A stretch of 64,000 bases of DNA from Niastella koreensis GR20-10 (GCF_000246855.1 NC_016609.1:1860001-1924000); one strand, 5' to 3'. Shown: positions 16,911-25,588, numbered from the stretch's first letter. Program-made: numbers and translations. Notes: generated by a model from the sequence alone, not told the origin.

Positions 16911-18407
16911 TTATTGCTGCGACAGGTGCAATTCAACGCGGCGGTTGGCTGCTCTGCCTGCCGGCGTGCTGTTGTCATCAACCGGTTTTTCCTGGCCATA
17001 ACCTTTCGCTTCTAACCGGTTGGCGTCAAGGCCTTTTTGAACCAGGTAGTTTTTAACGGCATCGGCACGTTTTTGCGATAAGATCAGGTTGGTGGCCGGT
17101 TTGCCCACGTTGTCCGTATGCCCTTCTATCAACAGTTTCAGGGTAGGATTTGTACGCAGGATAGCTACTACATTGTTCAGCGCGCTGTGCGACTCCAATG
17201 CGATCTTGTCGCTGCCGGTTATAAAGAATATTTTTTTAGCGGCATAGTTTACTTTTTCAACGATCTCTTTTTTGATCTCCGGACAACCTTTGTTGGCCAC
17301 GGTACCCGCTACAGTGGGGCATTTGTCTTCTTTATCGTTCACGCCATCGCCATCGGTGTCGGGGATGGGGCAGCCGTTAAATTCCGCCGGGCCTGCTTTA
17401 TCAGGACACAGATCCACTTCATCGTTCAGGCCATCGCCATCGGTATCGGGGATGGGGCAGCCATGGTATTTGAAGGTGCCCGGTACATCGGGACATTGGT
17501 CAACATCGTCCAGAACGGTATCGTTATCCCGGTCAAGGATGGGACAACCGCGGTCGCGCGCCAGCCCGGCCACATCGGGACATTTATCCACGGCATCAGC
17601 AACGCCATCGCCATCTTTATCGGGGCAACCGCCAGCTTTGGCCGAACCCGGTACGTCGGGGCAGGCATCTGCTTTATCGGGCACCCCGTCACCATCTTTA
17701 TCGTTGGTTAATACTACTTTCTTGTTCAGCCAAAAACCAAGGGAAGCGCCAATGACATGGTTTTTAAAGGTGCCATTATAGGTGGCTTTATAAAAATTGC
17801 TCAAACCCTGGCTAATGAAACCGGTAAGCAGTACGTTGCCCAGTTCAAACCCCACCCGGGCATTCACCCCAAAATCGAATGTTTTTACCATCCCGGTATT
17901 TTTTCCTACCTGGATGTTTGATTCGTCCTGTTTAAAGTGCAGCGAGGTATCTCTTTTTTCCCAGCTCGATTTGCCACTATAAAAGAACGAGAGGTACGGG
18001 CCTGCGCTGATAAGGAAATTGCTTTTCTTACCCATACGCAGTTTAACCGCTATGTTCAGCGGCATATCAATATAGTTTGTGTAGAAATTATTGCTGTAAT
18101 ACAGGGTGTCGGTCTTTGCTGAGCTGGTATCGTAATAACGGGCAAATTTTCTACCCTTGTTTGAAAAAATAAGCCCGGGTTGAAAAAAGAATTTATTCGT
18201 ATAACCCAGGGGAATTTCGCCGATAATACCCAGGTGCAGCCCGCTTCTTTTGGTATAAAAGGGCTCGGTGGTTTTGTTCCATTCCGGTAGATAGTTCGTT
18301 TCTTTTACTGAGGAAGACTGTGGACCGCCTATAATTCCCAACCGCATTTGGGCATTGGCAGAGTACAGGGTCGATGTCAATAACAGCAGTGCGTAAAGTT
18401 TCTTCAT
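16911..18407 (-). CDS. Outer-membrane beta-barrel with TSP3 repeats and C-terminal OmpA domain
   Basis: 498 aa. Signal peptide ends YSANAQ. Residues ~20-225 form a PorT-like outer-membrane barrel (MRLGIIGGPQSSS, FFFQPGLIFSNKGRKFA, ISAGPYLSFFYSGKSSW). Five thrombospondin type 3 calcium-binding repeats follow (DKDGDGVPDKADACPDVPG and similar, about 235-375), then an OmpA domain (GHTDNVGKPATNLILSQKRA, NRRVELHL). This is the OprF/OmpA-like layout that ties the outer membrane to peptidoglycan through a calcium-stiffened linker. The Cys-Pro pairs in each TSP3 unit suggest disulfides. Monocistronic, with a terminator downstream. Confidence 0.93.
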   Translation of the reverse strand: MKKLYALLLLTSTLYSANAQMRLGIIGGPQSSSVKETNYLPEWNKTTEPFYTKRSGLHLGIIGEIPLGYTNKFFFQPGLIFSNKGRKFARYYDTSSAKTDTLYYSNNFYTNYIDMPLNIAVKLRMGKKSNFLISAGPYLSFFYSGKSSWEKRDTSLHFKQDESNIQVGKNTGMVKTFDFGVNARVGFELGNVLLTGFISQGLSNFYKATYNGTFKNHVIGASLGFWLNKKVVLTNDKDGDGVPDKADACPDVPGSAKAGGCPDKDGDGVADAVDKCPDVAGLARDRGCPILDRDNDTVLDDVDQCPDVPGTFKYHGCPIPDTDGDGLNDEVDLCPDKAGPAEFNGCPIPDTDGDGVNDKEDKCPTVAGTVANKGCPEIKKEIVEKVNYAAKKIFFITGSDKIALESHSALNNVVAILRTNPTLKLLIEGHTDNVGKPATNLILSQKRADAVKNYLVQKGLDANRLEAKGYGQEKPVDDNSTPAGRAANRRVELHLSQQ

Positions 18408-18472
18408 ACCGGTTCAGCTTGAAAGACAGGTAGTAACGTTTCAAATAGCGGGAATATTGTCTGAACTGGGGT

Positions 18473-18499
18473 GGTTGGGATGATTGGGATGGCTGGGAT
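18473..18499. repeat. Three 9-bp words of type GGTTGGGAT
   Basis: GGTTGGGAT, GATTGGGAT and GGCTGGGAT in tandem upstream of the OmpA/TSP3 gene. A 9-bp period with no stop codon nearby on this strand. Confidence 0.7.
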
Positions 18500-18518
18500 A
18501 AGGGGAAAGATGTATATG

Positions 18519-18584
18519 AAGACCTGTCAGGTGCACATTGTGATCTTGCGAAATCAGCATGTGCAAGTGCACCTGACAGGTCTT
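18519..18584 (-). repeat. Dispersed stem-loop repeat, copy 1 (18-bp perfect arms)
   Basis: Arms AAGACCTGTCAGGTGCAC (18519-18536) and its exact reverse complement (18567-18584), loop 30 nt. The outer arm ends 8 nt after the ALDH stop codon. Copy 2 at 35811-35876 has the same arms and the same position relative to a minus-strand stop, so the element probably ends transcripts or protects 3' ends. Confidence 0.88.
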
Positions 18585-18592
18585 ACTTCAAA

Positions 18593-20116
18593 TTAAACAT
18601 GAAACTTGATTCCCTGGGCCAAGGGTAATTGTGTAGAATAATTTATCGTATTTGTTTGGCGGCGCATATACGCTTTCCAGGCGTCGCTGCCGCTTTCGCG
18701 GCCGCCGCCGGTTTCTTTTTCGCCACCGAAGGCGCCCCCGATCTCGGCCCCGGACGTACCGATGTTTACGTTGGCAATACCGCAATCGCTGCCGTTAGCC
18801 GACAGGAATTGCTCCGCCTCCCGCAGGTTCAGCGTCATAATGCTCGATGATAACCCCTGTGGCACCCCGTTTTGAATAGCTATCGCCTCATCGATGGTGT
18901 TATATTTCATCAAATACAGGATGGGCGCAAAGGTTTCCTGCTGTACAATGTTGAAATGTGGCTCTACCTCGGCAATACAGGGTTTTACGTAGCAACCGCT
19001 TTCATAGCCTTTTCCTTCCAGTACCCCGCCTTCCACAATAAAACTTCCACCTTCTTTTTTGCAGGCATCCAGCGCCTTCTGGTAACCTACCACGGCGTCT
19101 TTGTCTATCAACGGACCTACGTGGTTGTTCTCATCCAGCGGGTCGCCTATGCTGAGTTGTTTATAGGCCGCCACCAGTTTGGTTTTTATAGAATCGTATA
19201 CCGTTTCGTGAATGATTAACCGCCGCGTGGTGGTGCAACGCTGACCTGCGGTACCTACCGCGCCAAAAACCGAACCTCGGATGGCAATATCCAGATCGGC
19301 ATGCTGGGAGATAATGATGGCATTGTTGCCGCCCAGCTCCAGCAGGGCGCGGCCCAACCTGGCGCCTACGGTAGCGCCCACGGCTTTACCCATACGGGTT
19401 GAACCGGTGGCCGAAACCAGCGGAACGCGCGTATCGGCACTCATCCATTCACCTACGGCACGGCCGCCAATTACCAGCCCGTTTACGCCATCGGGCACAT
19501 TGTTGCGTTTTAACACGTCGGCAATAACATTATGACAGGCCAGGGCGCACAGCGGCGTTTTTTCCGAAGGTTTCCAAATGCACACATTGCCGCAGATCCA
19601 GGCCAGCATGCTGTTCCAGCTCCAAACCGCAACGGGGAAATTAAAGGCGGAAATAATGCCCACAATGCCTAATGGATGCCATTGTTCGTACATGCGGTGG
19701 GCGGGACGTTCGCTGTGCATGCTGAGGCCATACAACTGGCGGGAGAGGCCAACCGCAAAATCACAGATGTCGATCATTTCCTGCACTTCGCCATACCCTT
19801 CCTGCAGGCTTTTACCCATTTCGTACGACACCAGTTTGCCCAGCGCTTCTTTATTGGCCCGCAATGCTTCGCCAACCTGGCGAACAATTTCACCCCGTTT
19901 GGGCGCCGGCCAGGTACGCCATTCCAGAAAGGCGCTCTGGGCTTTGGCTATAACGGTTTCATAATCGTTTTTATCGGCAGCCTGTACCGTGGCGATCAGT
20001 TTACCATCAACGGGTGAGTGGGAGGCAATTTGTTCGCCATGGGCAGGCAGGGAACCTATACCGGTTGATACGCCCGAGTTTTGTTCCCTGATTTTTAAGG
20101 CAGCAAGAAAATCCAT
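18593..20116 (-). CDS. ALDH7-family aldehyde dehydrogenase (aminoadipate-semialdehyde type)
   Basis: The start is set at MDFLAALKIREQ (20116), because the 34 upstream codons are not typical of the family. 507 aa. NAD site VGIISAFNFPVAVWSWNS and SATGSTRMGKAVG; general base Glu in LELGGNNAIII; catalytic Cys in GTAGQRCTTTRR; FAPILYLMKY near the end. The GTAGQRCTTTRR sequence and the ENHVGPLIDKDAV-like region (NNHVGPLIDKDAV here) are typical of ALDH7A1/AmaB, which oxidises alpha-aminoadipate semialdehyde in lysine breakdown. No other lysine-catabolic gene is adjacent. Read from a separate promoter; the dispersed stem-loop follows its stop by 8 nt. Confidence 0.9.
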   Translation of the reverse strand: MDFLAALKIREQNSGVSTGIGSLPAHGEQIASHSPVDGKLIATVQAADKNDYETVIAKAQSAFLEWRTWPAPKRGEIVRQVGEALRANKEALGKLVSYEMGKSLQEGYGEVQEMIDICDFAVGLSRQLYGLSMHSERPAHRMYEQWHPLGIVGIISAFNFPVAVWSWNSMLAWICGNVCIWKPSEKTPLCALACHNVIADVLKRNNVPDGVNGLVIGGRAVGEWMSADTRVPLVSATGSTRMGKAVGATVGARLGRALLELGGNNAIIISQHADLDIAIRGSVFGAVGTAGQRCTTTRRLIIHETVYDSIKTKLVAAYKQLSIGDPLDENNHVGPLIDKDAVVGYQKALDACKKEGGSFIVEGGVLEGKGYESGCYVKPCIAEVEPHFNIVQQETFAPILYLMKYNTIDEAIAIQNGVPQGLSSSIMTLNLREAEQFLSANGSDCGIANVNIGTSGAEIGGAFGGEKETGGGRESGSDAWKAYMRRQTNTINYSTQLPLAQGIKFHV

Positions 20117-20216
20117 GTAGTTCGTTTTGTCAAATGTAAGGGAATTGGGAGAAAGCAAGCGGGAGTCGTTAATGATCAATGTTGTACAGGGAATTGCTGC
20201 GTTGGCAGAAACGTGC

Positions 20217-20563
20217 ATGTTGATAGGATTGACGGAGTTGACAAGTTAATAGGTTAACAGGTTAACAGGTTAACAGGTTAACGCGTTGACAAGTTGACGA
20301 GGATTAAAGTGAGGCGTTTGAGGTAACAAGTGGGAGGTTGATAGCGTTGATAAAGTTGATAGGGTTGATAAAGGGAAGAAAGAAATTAAAAATGAGAAAT
20401 GTGAAATGAAAAATGAGAAAGGGAATGGGAAATGTTGAATATCGAATGTTGAATGTAGAATGTTGAAGTGAGGAAACGGGTTAAAGGAAGGGATTATTAC
20501 TTCGTCGCGAGCCCTTTCACGTTTCACGTTTGCCGTTTCACGATTGCCGATTGCCGATTCACG
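20217..20563. repeat. Mosaic of five short-period arrays (7, 7, 7, 9 and 8 bp) after the membrane-protein stop
   Basis: Reading on the minus strand away from the stop at 20559: 7-bp words CGTGAAA/CGGCAAT (20515-20563, the stop TGA is inside the first); 7-bp CAACATT words (about 20433-20468); 7-bp TTTCTCA words (about 20390-20425); 9-bp words of type CTTTATCAA (about 20337-20380); 8-bp words of type CCTGTTAA (20230-20300). The 441-nt gap to the ALDH start is almost fully array. Plus-strand ORFs here are array artefacts. Confidence 0.88.
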
Positions 20564-21131
20564 ATCCTCCAGGCGCTTCGTTATGATGTTTAACCAGCTG
20601 ATGATGGCAGTATTCGTTGAACTCATCTTCATCGGCGTCGTCATCTTCATCGTCTTCCACTTCGCGTTGCAGAATGTGGTTATTGGAGAAGTCGAGGGTA
20701 ATTAAGCCATCTCTCAAAACAATATTGCTGAACTGGGTCCAGAGATATCTTTTTTTGAACAGGGTGTTGATGACGACTTCATTATCGGAGAACCCGATCT
20801 CGGTAGCATATTTTGCCTGGTATTCGAGCAGGGCCAGCATTACAAAAACAAACAACAACCAGGAGAAGTAGGGCATTTTCATCCATACCAGTCCGGCAAT
20901 AAGCAGGGCGCGGCTGTAATATACTTTTCGTTTTTTAGCCTGCTGGGTGAGGTTGAAAACAACAAAGCCCAGTACGGCCACAGCACCTAGCAGGTACGCC
21001 AGGCTAACATTGGGGCTCCGCAATAATTCAAGCGTAAAACAAACTATTGAAAAAATACTGAGCAACAGCCCCAGTATATCAATATACCGGTTATTTTGAT
21101 TTTTAAGGGTAACAACGTATTGATAGACCAT
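20559..21131 (-). CDS. Membrane protein with cytoplasmic PH-like domain and acidic tail
   Basis: The start is set at MVYQYVVTLKNQ (21131); the longer frame at 21188 reads through an octamer array. About 190 aa. Hydrophobic segments IDILGLLLSIFSIVCFTLELL, SLAYLLGAVAVLGFVVFNL and a longer one in SWLLFVFVMLALLEYQ give three or four membrane helices. After them, ATEIGFSDNEVVINTLFKKRYLWTQ...ILRDGLITLDF-type strands (FSNIVLRDGLITLDFSNNHI) resemble the bacterial PH/YcxB-like domain. It ends with DDEDDDADEDEF and a His-rich stretch. Function unknown. The octamer array upstream reaches within 1 nt of the ATG, and codons 2-4 (GTC TAT CAA) repeat an array word. Confidence 0.72.
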   Translation of the reverse strand: MVYQYVVTLKNQNNRYIDILGLLLSIFSIVCFTLELLRSPNVSLAYLLGAVAVLGFVVFNLTQQAKKRKVYYSRALLIAGLVWMKMPYFSWLLFVFVMLALLEYQAKYATEIGFSDNEVVINTLFKKRYLWTQFSNIVLRDGLITLDFSNNHILQREVEDDEDDDADEDEFNEYCHHQLVKHHNEAPGGS

Positions 21132-21132
21132 G

Positions 21133-21230
21133 GTTGATAGGTTGACCAGTTGACTGGTTAACACGTTAACTGGTTGATAAGGGAGCATCGCCGCGATGGC
21201 TTATAGCTTACAGCCTGAGGCTTGCAGCTA
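21133..21230. repeat. Heptamer plus octamer arrays between the ureohydrolase stop and next start
   Basis: On the minus strand heptamers of type AGCTGCA/AGCCTCA begin at the TAG of the ureohydrolase (AG of the stop is the first two bases of a word). After a GC-rich spacer, six octamers of type CAGTTAAC/CAGTCAAC run to 21133, one base before the ATG of the membrane protein. Confidence 0.85.
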
Positions 21231-22274
21231 TTGATTACTGGCCACTAGTAAATTGGCTAATCTCCATAAAATGTGTGCACCCACGTTGGCATCCCACTCA
21301 TTGTTGTCGCCTACACCAATTTCAACCAGATCGAAACCAATAAATTTACGACCGCTTTGCACAATCTTTTTTAACAGGTAAAAGATCTGTTCGGTTTCAA
21401 ATCCGCCCTGTACGGGGGTGCCTGTATTGGGACACAATTTAGGATCAAGCCCATCAATATCAAAACTTACCAGCACTTTTTCGGGCAATTTCCCAACGAT
21501 CTCGTCGGTTATCTGTTTCCAGGTTTCCCCTTCGAACTGGCGTTCTTTGATGTCTTTATCAAAATAGGGTATTACCCGGTCCTTGTTGTTCTGAATATAT
21601 TCCCATTCTTCCTGGCAATAATCGCGGGCGCCTATCTGCACCAGGTGGGTGAGGGTAGGAATTTCTTTCAGGGCGTTGTACATAACACTGGCATGGCTGT
21701 ACGTAAACAGCTCGTATGAAGCGCGCAGGTCGCAATGGGCATCAATCTGCAGTACGCCAAATTCGCCATGCTGTTCGGCCATTGCCTTGAAAAAGCCCAG
21801 CACTACACTGTGATCGCCACCCAGGATGGAGACCAGCTTACCGCGGTTGAGCAGTTGTTTGCATTGCTCGTACACCCATTTGTTCAAATACCCGCCGCCT
21901 TCGTTGATATCGCGCAGCGATTTGCACATGAAGAGGTTCTTCTCCAGTACTTCGCCATGACAAATATAGTCGATGTACAACTCGGCTTCCTTGCGGAGGT
22001 AGTCACTTTTCAGCAGCACCTTTTTATCGGGCGGACGCATATAAAAACCCTGCTTCCACGAATCTTTGGTTTCAGGGTCAAAAAGGTCAACGTGCATACT
22101 TGCTTTAAAAATATGGTCGGCGGCCCGGGCAGTACCGGCATTATAGCTTACGGTAACTTCCCAGGGAACTGGTAGTATAACCAAACGGGCATCCTCTTCA
22201 GTAAAGGGCAAACCAAAAATATTATTGTTGGGATTGCTTGCCGCGTTGGGATCAAAGTGCGATAGGTCTGTCAT
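21228..22274 (-). CDS. Ureohydrolase (arginase/agmatinase/formimidoylglutamase family)
   Basis: The start is set at MTDLSHFDPN (22274). 348 aa, binuclear Mn fold. Metal ligands: His in SILGGDHSVVLGF, the D-x-H-x-D of QIDAHCDLRASY, and both Asp residues of SFDIDGLDPKLCP. The loop CPNTGTPVQGGF precedes the C-terminal FIGFDLVEIGVGDNNEWD. Length and N-terminus match the Bacteroidetes arginase-family group annotated as formimidoylglutamase or agmatinase. Without neighbours the substrate is not decidable. It is transcribed away from the ccm genes across a 448-nt gap containing the largest heptamer array. Confidence 0.88.
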   Translation of the reverse strand: MTDLSHFDPNAASNPNNNIFGLPFTEEDARLVILPVPWEVTVSYNAGTARAADHIFKASMHVDLFDPETKDSWKQGFYMRPPDKKVLLKSDYLRKEAELYIDYICHGEVLEKNLFMCKSLRDINEGGGYLNKWVYEQCKQLLNRGKLVSILGGDHSVVLGFFKAMAEQHGEFGVLQIDAHCDLRASYELFTYSHASVMYNALKEIPTLTHLVQIGARDYCQEEWEYIQNNKDRVIPYFDKDIKERQFEGETWKQITDEIVGKLPEKVLVSFDIDGLDPKLCPNTGTPVQGGFETEQIFYLLKKIVQSGRKFIGFDLVEIGVGDNNEWDANVGAHILWRLANLLVASNQ

Positions 22275-22397
22275 AATCACAAAATAAAAAACGGGGTGCA
22301 AGTTAGCTCGAGAACGAATAGTAGCAAAATATTTATAAAAGTTAGCTGACGTTTGTTAGTTAATAGTTCAGTTCGCTGTTCTCAGTTCTTTGTTTTG

Positions 22398-22572
22398 TGA
22401 ACTCTGAACTTGGAACTCTGAACTTGGAACTCTGAACTCGGAACTTGGAACTCGGAACTCTGAACTCGGAACTCTGAACTCTGAACCTGGAACTCTGAAC
22501 TCGGAACTCTGAACTCTGAACCTGGAACTCTGAACTCGGAACTTGGAACTCGGAACTGAGAACTGGGAACAG
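22398..22572. repeat. 25-unit heptamer array YGAACTN in a divergent promoter region
   Basis: About 25 gapless 7-bp words, mostly GGAACTC, TGAACTC and GGAACTT, fill 22398-22572. There is no stop codon or indel break in any minus-strand frame, so two overlapping artefact ORFs exist. It lies 124 nt upstream of the ureohydrolase start and 150 nt upstream of ccmE; it is the only large array here that is not at a gene's 3' end. Confidence 0.93.
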
Positions 22573-22659
22573 AAAGTTAAAACCAAATGGAAACACTTAA
22601 TAAACAATGCCCCTTACTTTATAAATAAAATCTATGAACCCCTCAATTCAATTTTGACC

Positions 22660-22667
22660 TAACTTTG
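22660..22667 (+). promoter_or_regulatory. -7 element (TAACTTTG) of the ccmEF operon
   Basis: Exact TAnnTTTG, 55 nt upstream of the ccmE ATG. I see no clear -33 TTTG at the usual spacing. Confidence 0.6.
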
Positions 22668-22722
22668 CGGCGTTAATACCCAAATGTGCCACGCCGTCAA
22701 GGCGTTACAATAAATATTTCAG

Positions 22723-23145
22723 ATGAAAAAGATCCATATTGTTATTCTGGTTGGAATTGCGGTCTGTATTATGATCCTGTTGAGCTTTATGGCCGACCTT
22801 TCTACCTACGAAACCCTGGCCTCAGCCCGTCAGAAAGAAGGCAAAACCGTGACCGTGATCGCCAAACTCGATAAATCGGCAGCAGTTCCGGTTGAGTACG
22901 ACCCCGCTAAAAACCCCAATCTTACCCAATTTTATGTGGTTGACTCCCTGGGCAACCGCGCACAGGTACGGTATTATTTTGAAAAGCCGATGGATATGGA
23001 GAAAAGTGACCGCATTGTGCTGAAAGGAAAAATGCAGGGAAATGTATTTGAAATTACCCGTAAAGACGGGATCCTGATAAAATGTCCTTCCAAGTATAAA
23101 GACGATCCAAAGGCTGCTGCGAACAACCTGTCTGCTCAAAATTAA
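22723..23145 (+). CDS. ccmE: Cytochrome c maturation haem chaperone CcmE, Cys-type
   Basis: 140 aa: N-terminal membrane anchor (IHIVILVGIAVCIMILLSFM) then an OB-fold beta barrel (VTVIAKLDKSAAVPV, FYVVDSLGNRAQVRYYF, DRIVLKGKMQGNVFEI). CcmE receives haem from CcmC and passes it to CcmF. The haem-attachment motif of the textbook protein is HxxxY; here the position reads CPSKY (C121 to Y125), the CxxxY form known from some sulfate reducers and archaea. A short, poorly structured tail follows. The gap to ccmF is 9 nt, so they are one operon. ccmA, B and C are not in this stretch. Confidence 0.9.
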   Translation: MKKIHIVILVGIAVCIMILLSFMADLSTYETLASARQKEGKTVTVIAKLDKSAAVPVEYDPAKNPNLTQFYVVDSLGNRAQVRYYFEKPMDMEKSDRIVLKGKMQGNVFEITRKDGILIKCPSKYKDDPKAAANNLSAQN

Positions 23146-23154
23146 AACCCTGTA

Positions 23155-25575
23155 ATGAAGTATATCGGTGAACACCTGTTACCCGGTCAGTTAGGACAAT
23201 TCCTGGTAGTGCTTTCCCTTGTAGCGTCATTGGTAGCGTGTATAGCTTATTTTAAATCGTCCAATGCCTCTTTGGAGCCCGAGCACGAAAGCTGGAAAAA
23301 ACTGGCCCGCATTGCTTTTCTGGTCAATGCCGGTTCGGTGCTGGCTACATTCAGCATTATCTTCTACATAATTGCCAATCATTATCACGAATATTTTTAC
23401 GCCTGGAACCACTCCGACATTACCCTGAACCCCAAATACCTGCTCAGCAGTATCTGGGAAGGGCAGGAGGGCGCTTTTTTGTTATGGACCCTCTGGCAGT
23501 CGGTACTGGGTATAGTTTTAATAGCCACCGCCAAAAAATGGGAAGCGCCTGTAATGACGGTGATGAGCTTTGCCCAGTTTTGCCTGGCCACCCTTATAAT
23601 CGGGGTATATGTGTTTGACGTGAAAGTGGGCAGCAGTCCGTTTTTATTAACGCGCCACCAATTTCAGGATGCGCCCATTTTCCAGGGCGACAATTACCTG
23701 AGCCTGCCGAAAATACATAATGGAAATGGTCTCAACCAGTTATTACAGAATTACTGGATGGTTATTCACCCGCCGGTGCTGTTTATGGGGTATGCCAGTA
23801 CCATTGTTCCTTTTGCCTATGCCATTGCGGGTATGTGGAAGAAGGATTTTGGCAGCTGGACAAAGCAGGCACTGCCCTGGTCGCTGTTTTCGGGCGGCAT
23901 CTTTGGTTTGGGTATTATGATGGGCGCCGCCTGGGCGTACGAATCCCTCACCTTTGGTGGTTACTGGGCCTGGGATCCGGTTGAAAATGCCTCCCTGGTA
24001 CCCTGGCTGGTAATGGTAGCCGGTATTCATACCCAGGTTATTTACAATTCAACCGGTCATTCGCTGCGGGCAACCAACTTTTTCTTCGTCATGAGCTTTC
24101 TGCTGGTATTATACTCAACCTATCTTACCCGCAGTGGCGACTTGCAGGATACCTCGGTTCACGCGTTTGTTGATTCGGGCCTTAACTGGCAAATGCGCAT
24201 CTGGGTGCTGATCTTTGCCATTGGATCGCTCAGCCTGTTTGCTGCGCGGTTTAAAAAGATTCCGCATATAGCCAAGGAAGAAGAGTTCAGCAGCCGTGAG
24301 TTCTGGATGTTCATCGGTTCGCTGGTGCTGTTCCTGTCGTCCATGGCCATTATTGTTCCTACTTCGTTCCCCATTTTCAATAAATTGTTTGGCACCAACC
24401 TGGTGATCGGCGAAGACAAGGAATTTCCTTACAATCGCATCCAGGTATTTGTAGCGGTGGTAATTGGTGTGCTCACCGCCATCAGCCAGTACCTCAAATA
24501 CAAGAACACGTCAAAAGCGTATTTTACAAGAAAACTGTTGTGGGCTACTGTCATTTCGGTGCTGGTGTCGGCTTCCATCAGCTATTTTGGTCATATAAAC
24601 TATAACAAATACGGTTATGGCTTCCTCGCTGCCATTCACCTGGCCCTGTTTGCCGCAGTATATGCCGTGATCGCCAATGCCGGGTATATTTTCACCGGAC
24701 TGAATGGTAAATTAAAAGCTGCCGGCGCCTCGGTAGCGCACCTGGGTTTTGGCTTGCTAATGGTGGGCATCCTCATTTCTTCTTCCAAAAAAGAAATTCT
24801 GTCGGTAAACACTTTTAACCCGTTGAATTTTGGTCCTGAAAAGCCAAAAGAGGGTTTTGAGAACCTGACCCTTTTCCGCGGTATAAAAACCGATATGGGC
24901 TCCTACTGGGCTACCTATGTAAAGGATTCGGTGAGCACCAAAAAGACGGTGACCTACTTCAGGGTTGATATGGAACGGAAAGATGGAAAAGACAAATTCT
25001 CCCTGTATCCCGACCTTATCAAGAACACCAAGGGCCAGGAGGGCATGTCGAACAACCCCGATTCAAGACACTACCTGCATAAAGATATTTTCAGCTATGT
25101 GAACCATGCCAGCTCGGTGCAGGAAGGTGCTGATACGGCGCAGTTTAGAAATCATGTGGTAAAAACCGGTGATACCATCTTTTATTCTGAAGGATATATG
25201 ATCCTGGATAGCGTTACCGTAAATCCGCACGACGAAAAGCACCGGTTTACCAGCAAGGATACCGCGCTAATGGCCAATTTGACGGTTATTACCAAGGAAC
25301 AGCAAAAGCTGACGGCGAAGCCGGTATTTTATGTGCGCAACAATGGCGCCCAGTATATGCTGGATACCCTTTACAGTGAAGGGCTGGCCATTGGCTTTAC
25401 CCGCGTTACCGACGACAAACACCTGGAGATCAGTGTAAAAGAATCATCGCGCCTGGCGCCATTCCTGGCTTTGAAAGTGCTGCAGTTCCCCTTTATTAAC
25501 CTGGTTTGGTTGGGAACTGTGCTGATGATCATTGGGTTTGTAATTAGTATGATCCGCAGAATAAAGTTATTATAG
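23155..25575 (+). CDS. ccmF: Cytochrome c haem lyase subunit CcmF
   Basis: 806 aa polytopic membrane protein. The WWD haem-handling signature FGGYWAWDPVENAS spans residues 267-280. Flanking periplasmic His residues are visible (e.g. YNSTGHSLRATNFF, WMVIHPPVLFMGYAST). SIWEGQEGAFLLWTLWQS is the N-terminal CcmF signature. The C-terminal ~200 residues form a large periplasmic domain before a last helix (FINLVWLGTVLMIIGFVISM), longer than in E. coli CcmF. CcmF ligates haem to apocytochrome CxxCH sites. Follows ccmE directly. An AGCCTAA-type heptamer array begins 13 nt after the stop. Confidence 0.95.
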   Translation: MKYIGEHLLPGQLGQFLVVLSLVASLVACIAYFKSSNASLEPEHESWKKLARIAFLVNAGSVLATFSIIFYIIANHYHEYFYAWNHSDITLNPKYLLSSIWEGQEGAFLLWTLWQSVLGIVLIATAKKWEAPVMTVMSFAQFCLATLIIGVYVFDVKVGSSPFLLTRHQFQDAPIFQGDNYLSLPKIHNGNGLNQLLQNYWMVIHPPVLFMGYASTIVPFAYAIAGMWKKDFGSWTKQALPWSLFSGGIFGLGIMMGAAWAYESLTFGGYWAWDPVENASLVPWLVMVAGIHTQVIYNSTGHSLRATNFFFVMSFLLVLYSTYLTRSGDLQDTSVHAFVDSGLNWQMRIWVLIFAIGSLSLFAARFKKIPHIAKEEEFSSREFWMFIGSLVLFLSSMAIIVPTSFPIFNKLFGTNLVIGEDKEFPYNRIQVFVAVVIGVLTAISQYLKYKNTSKAYFTRKLLWATVISVLVSASISYFGHINYNKYGYGFLAAIHLALFAAVYAVIANAGYIFTGLNGKLKAAGASVAHLGFGLLMVGILISSSKKEILSVNTFNPLNFGPEKPKEGFENLTLFRGIKTDMGSYWATYVKDSVSTKKTVTYFRVDMERKDGKDKFSLYPDLIKNTKGQEGMSNNPDSRHYLHKDIFSYVNHASSVQEGADTAQFRNHVVKTGDTIFYSEGYMILDSVTVNPHDEKHRFTSKDTALMANLTVITKEQQKLTAKPVFYVRNNGAQYMLDTLYSEGLAIGFTRVTDDKHLEISVKESSRLAPFLALKVLQFPFINLVWLGTVLMIIGFVISMIRRIKLL

Positions 25576-25588
25576 TTTAAAATGTAAG

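Noticed and set aside
20270..20650. Minus-strand ORF of 126 aa running through the mosaic arrays
   Set aside because: Low-complexity array translation overlapping the end of the membrane-protein gene in another frame.
22360..22607. Two overlapping minus-strand ORFs of 78-79 aa rich in Ser-Ser-Glu-Phe-Arg
   Set aside because: They are translations of the heptamer array; the array has no stop in any minus-strand frame, so an open frame is no evidence of a gene.
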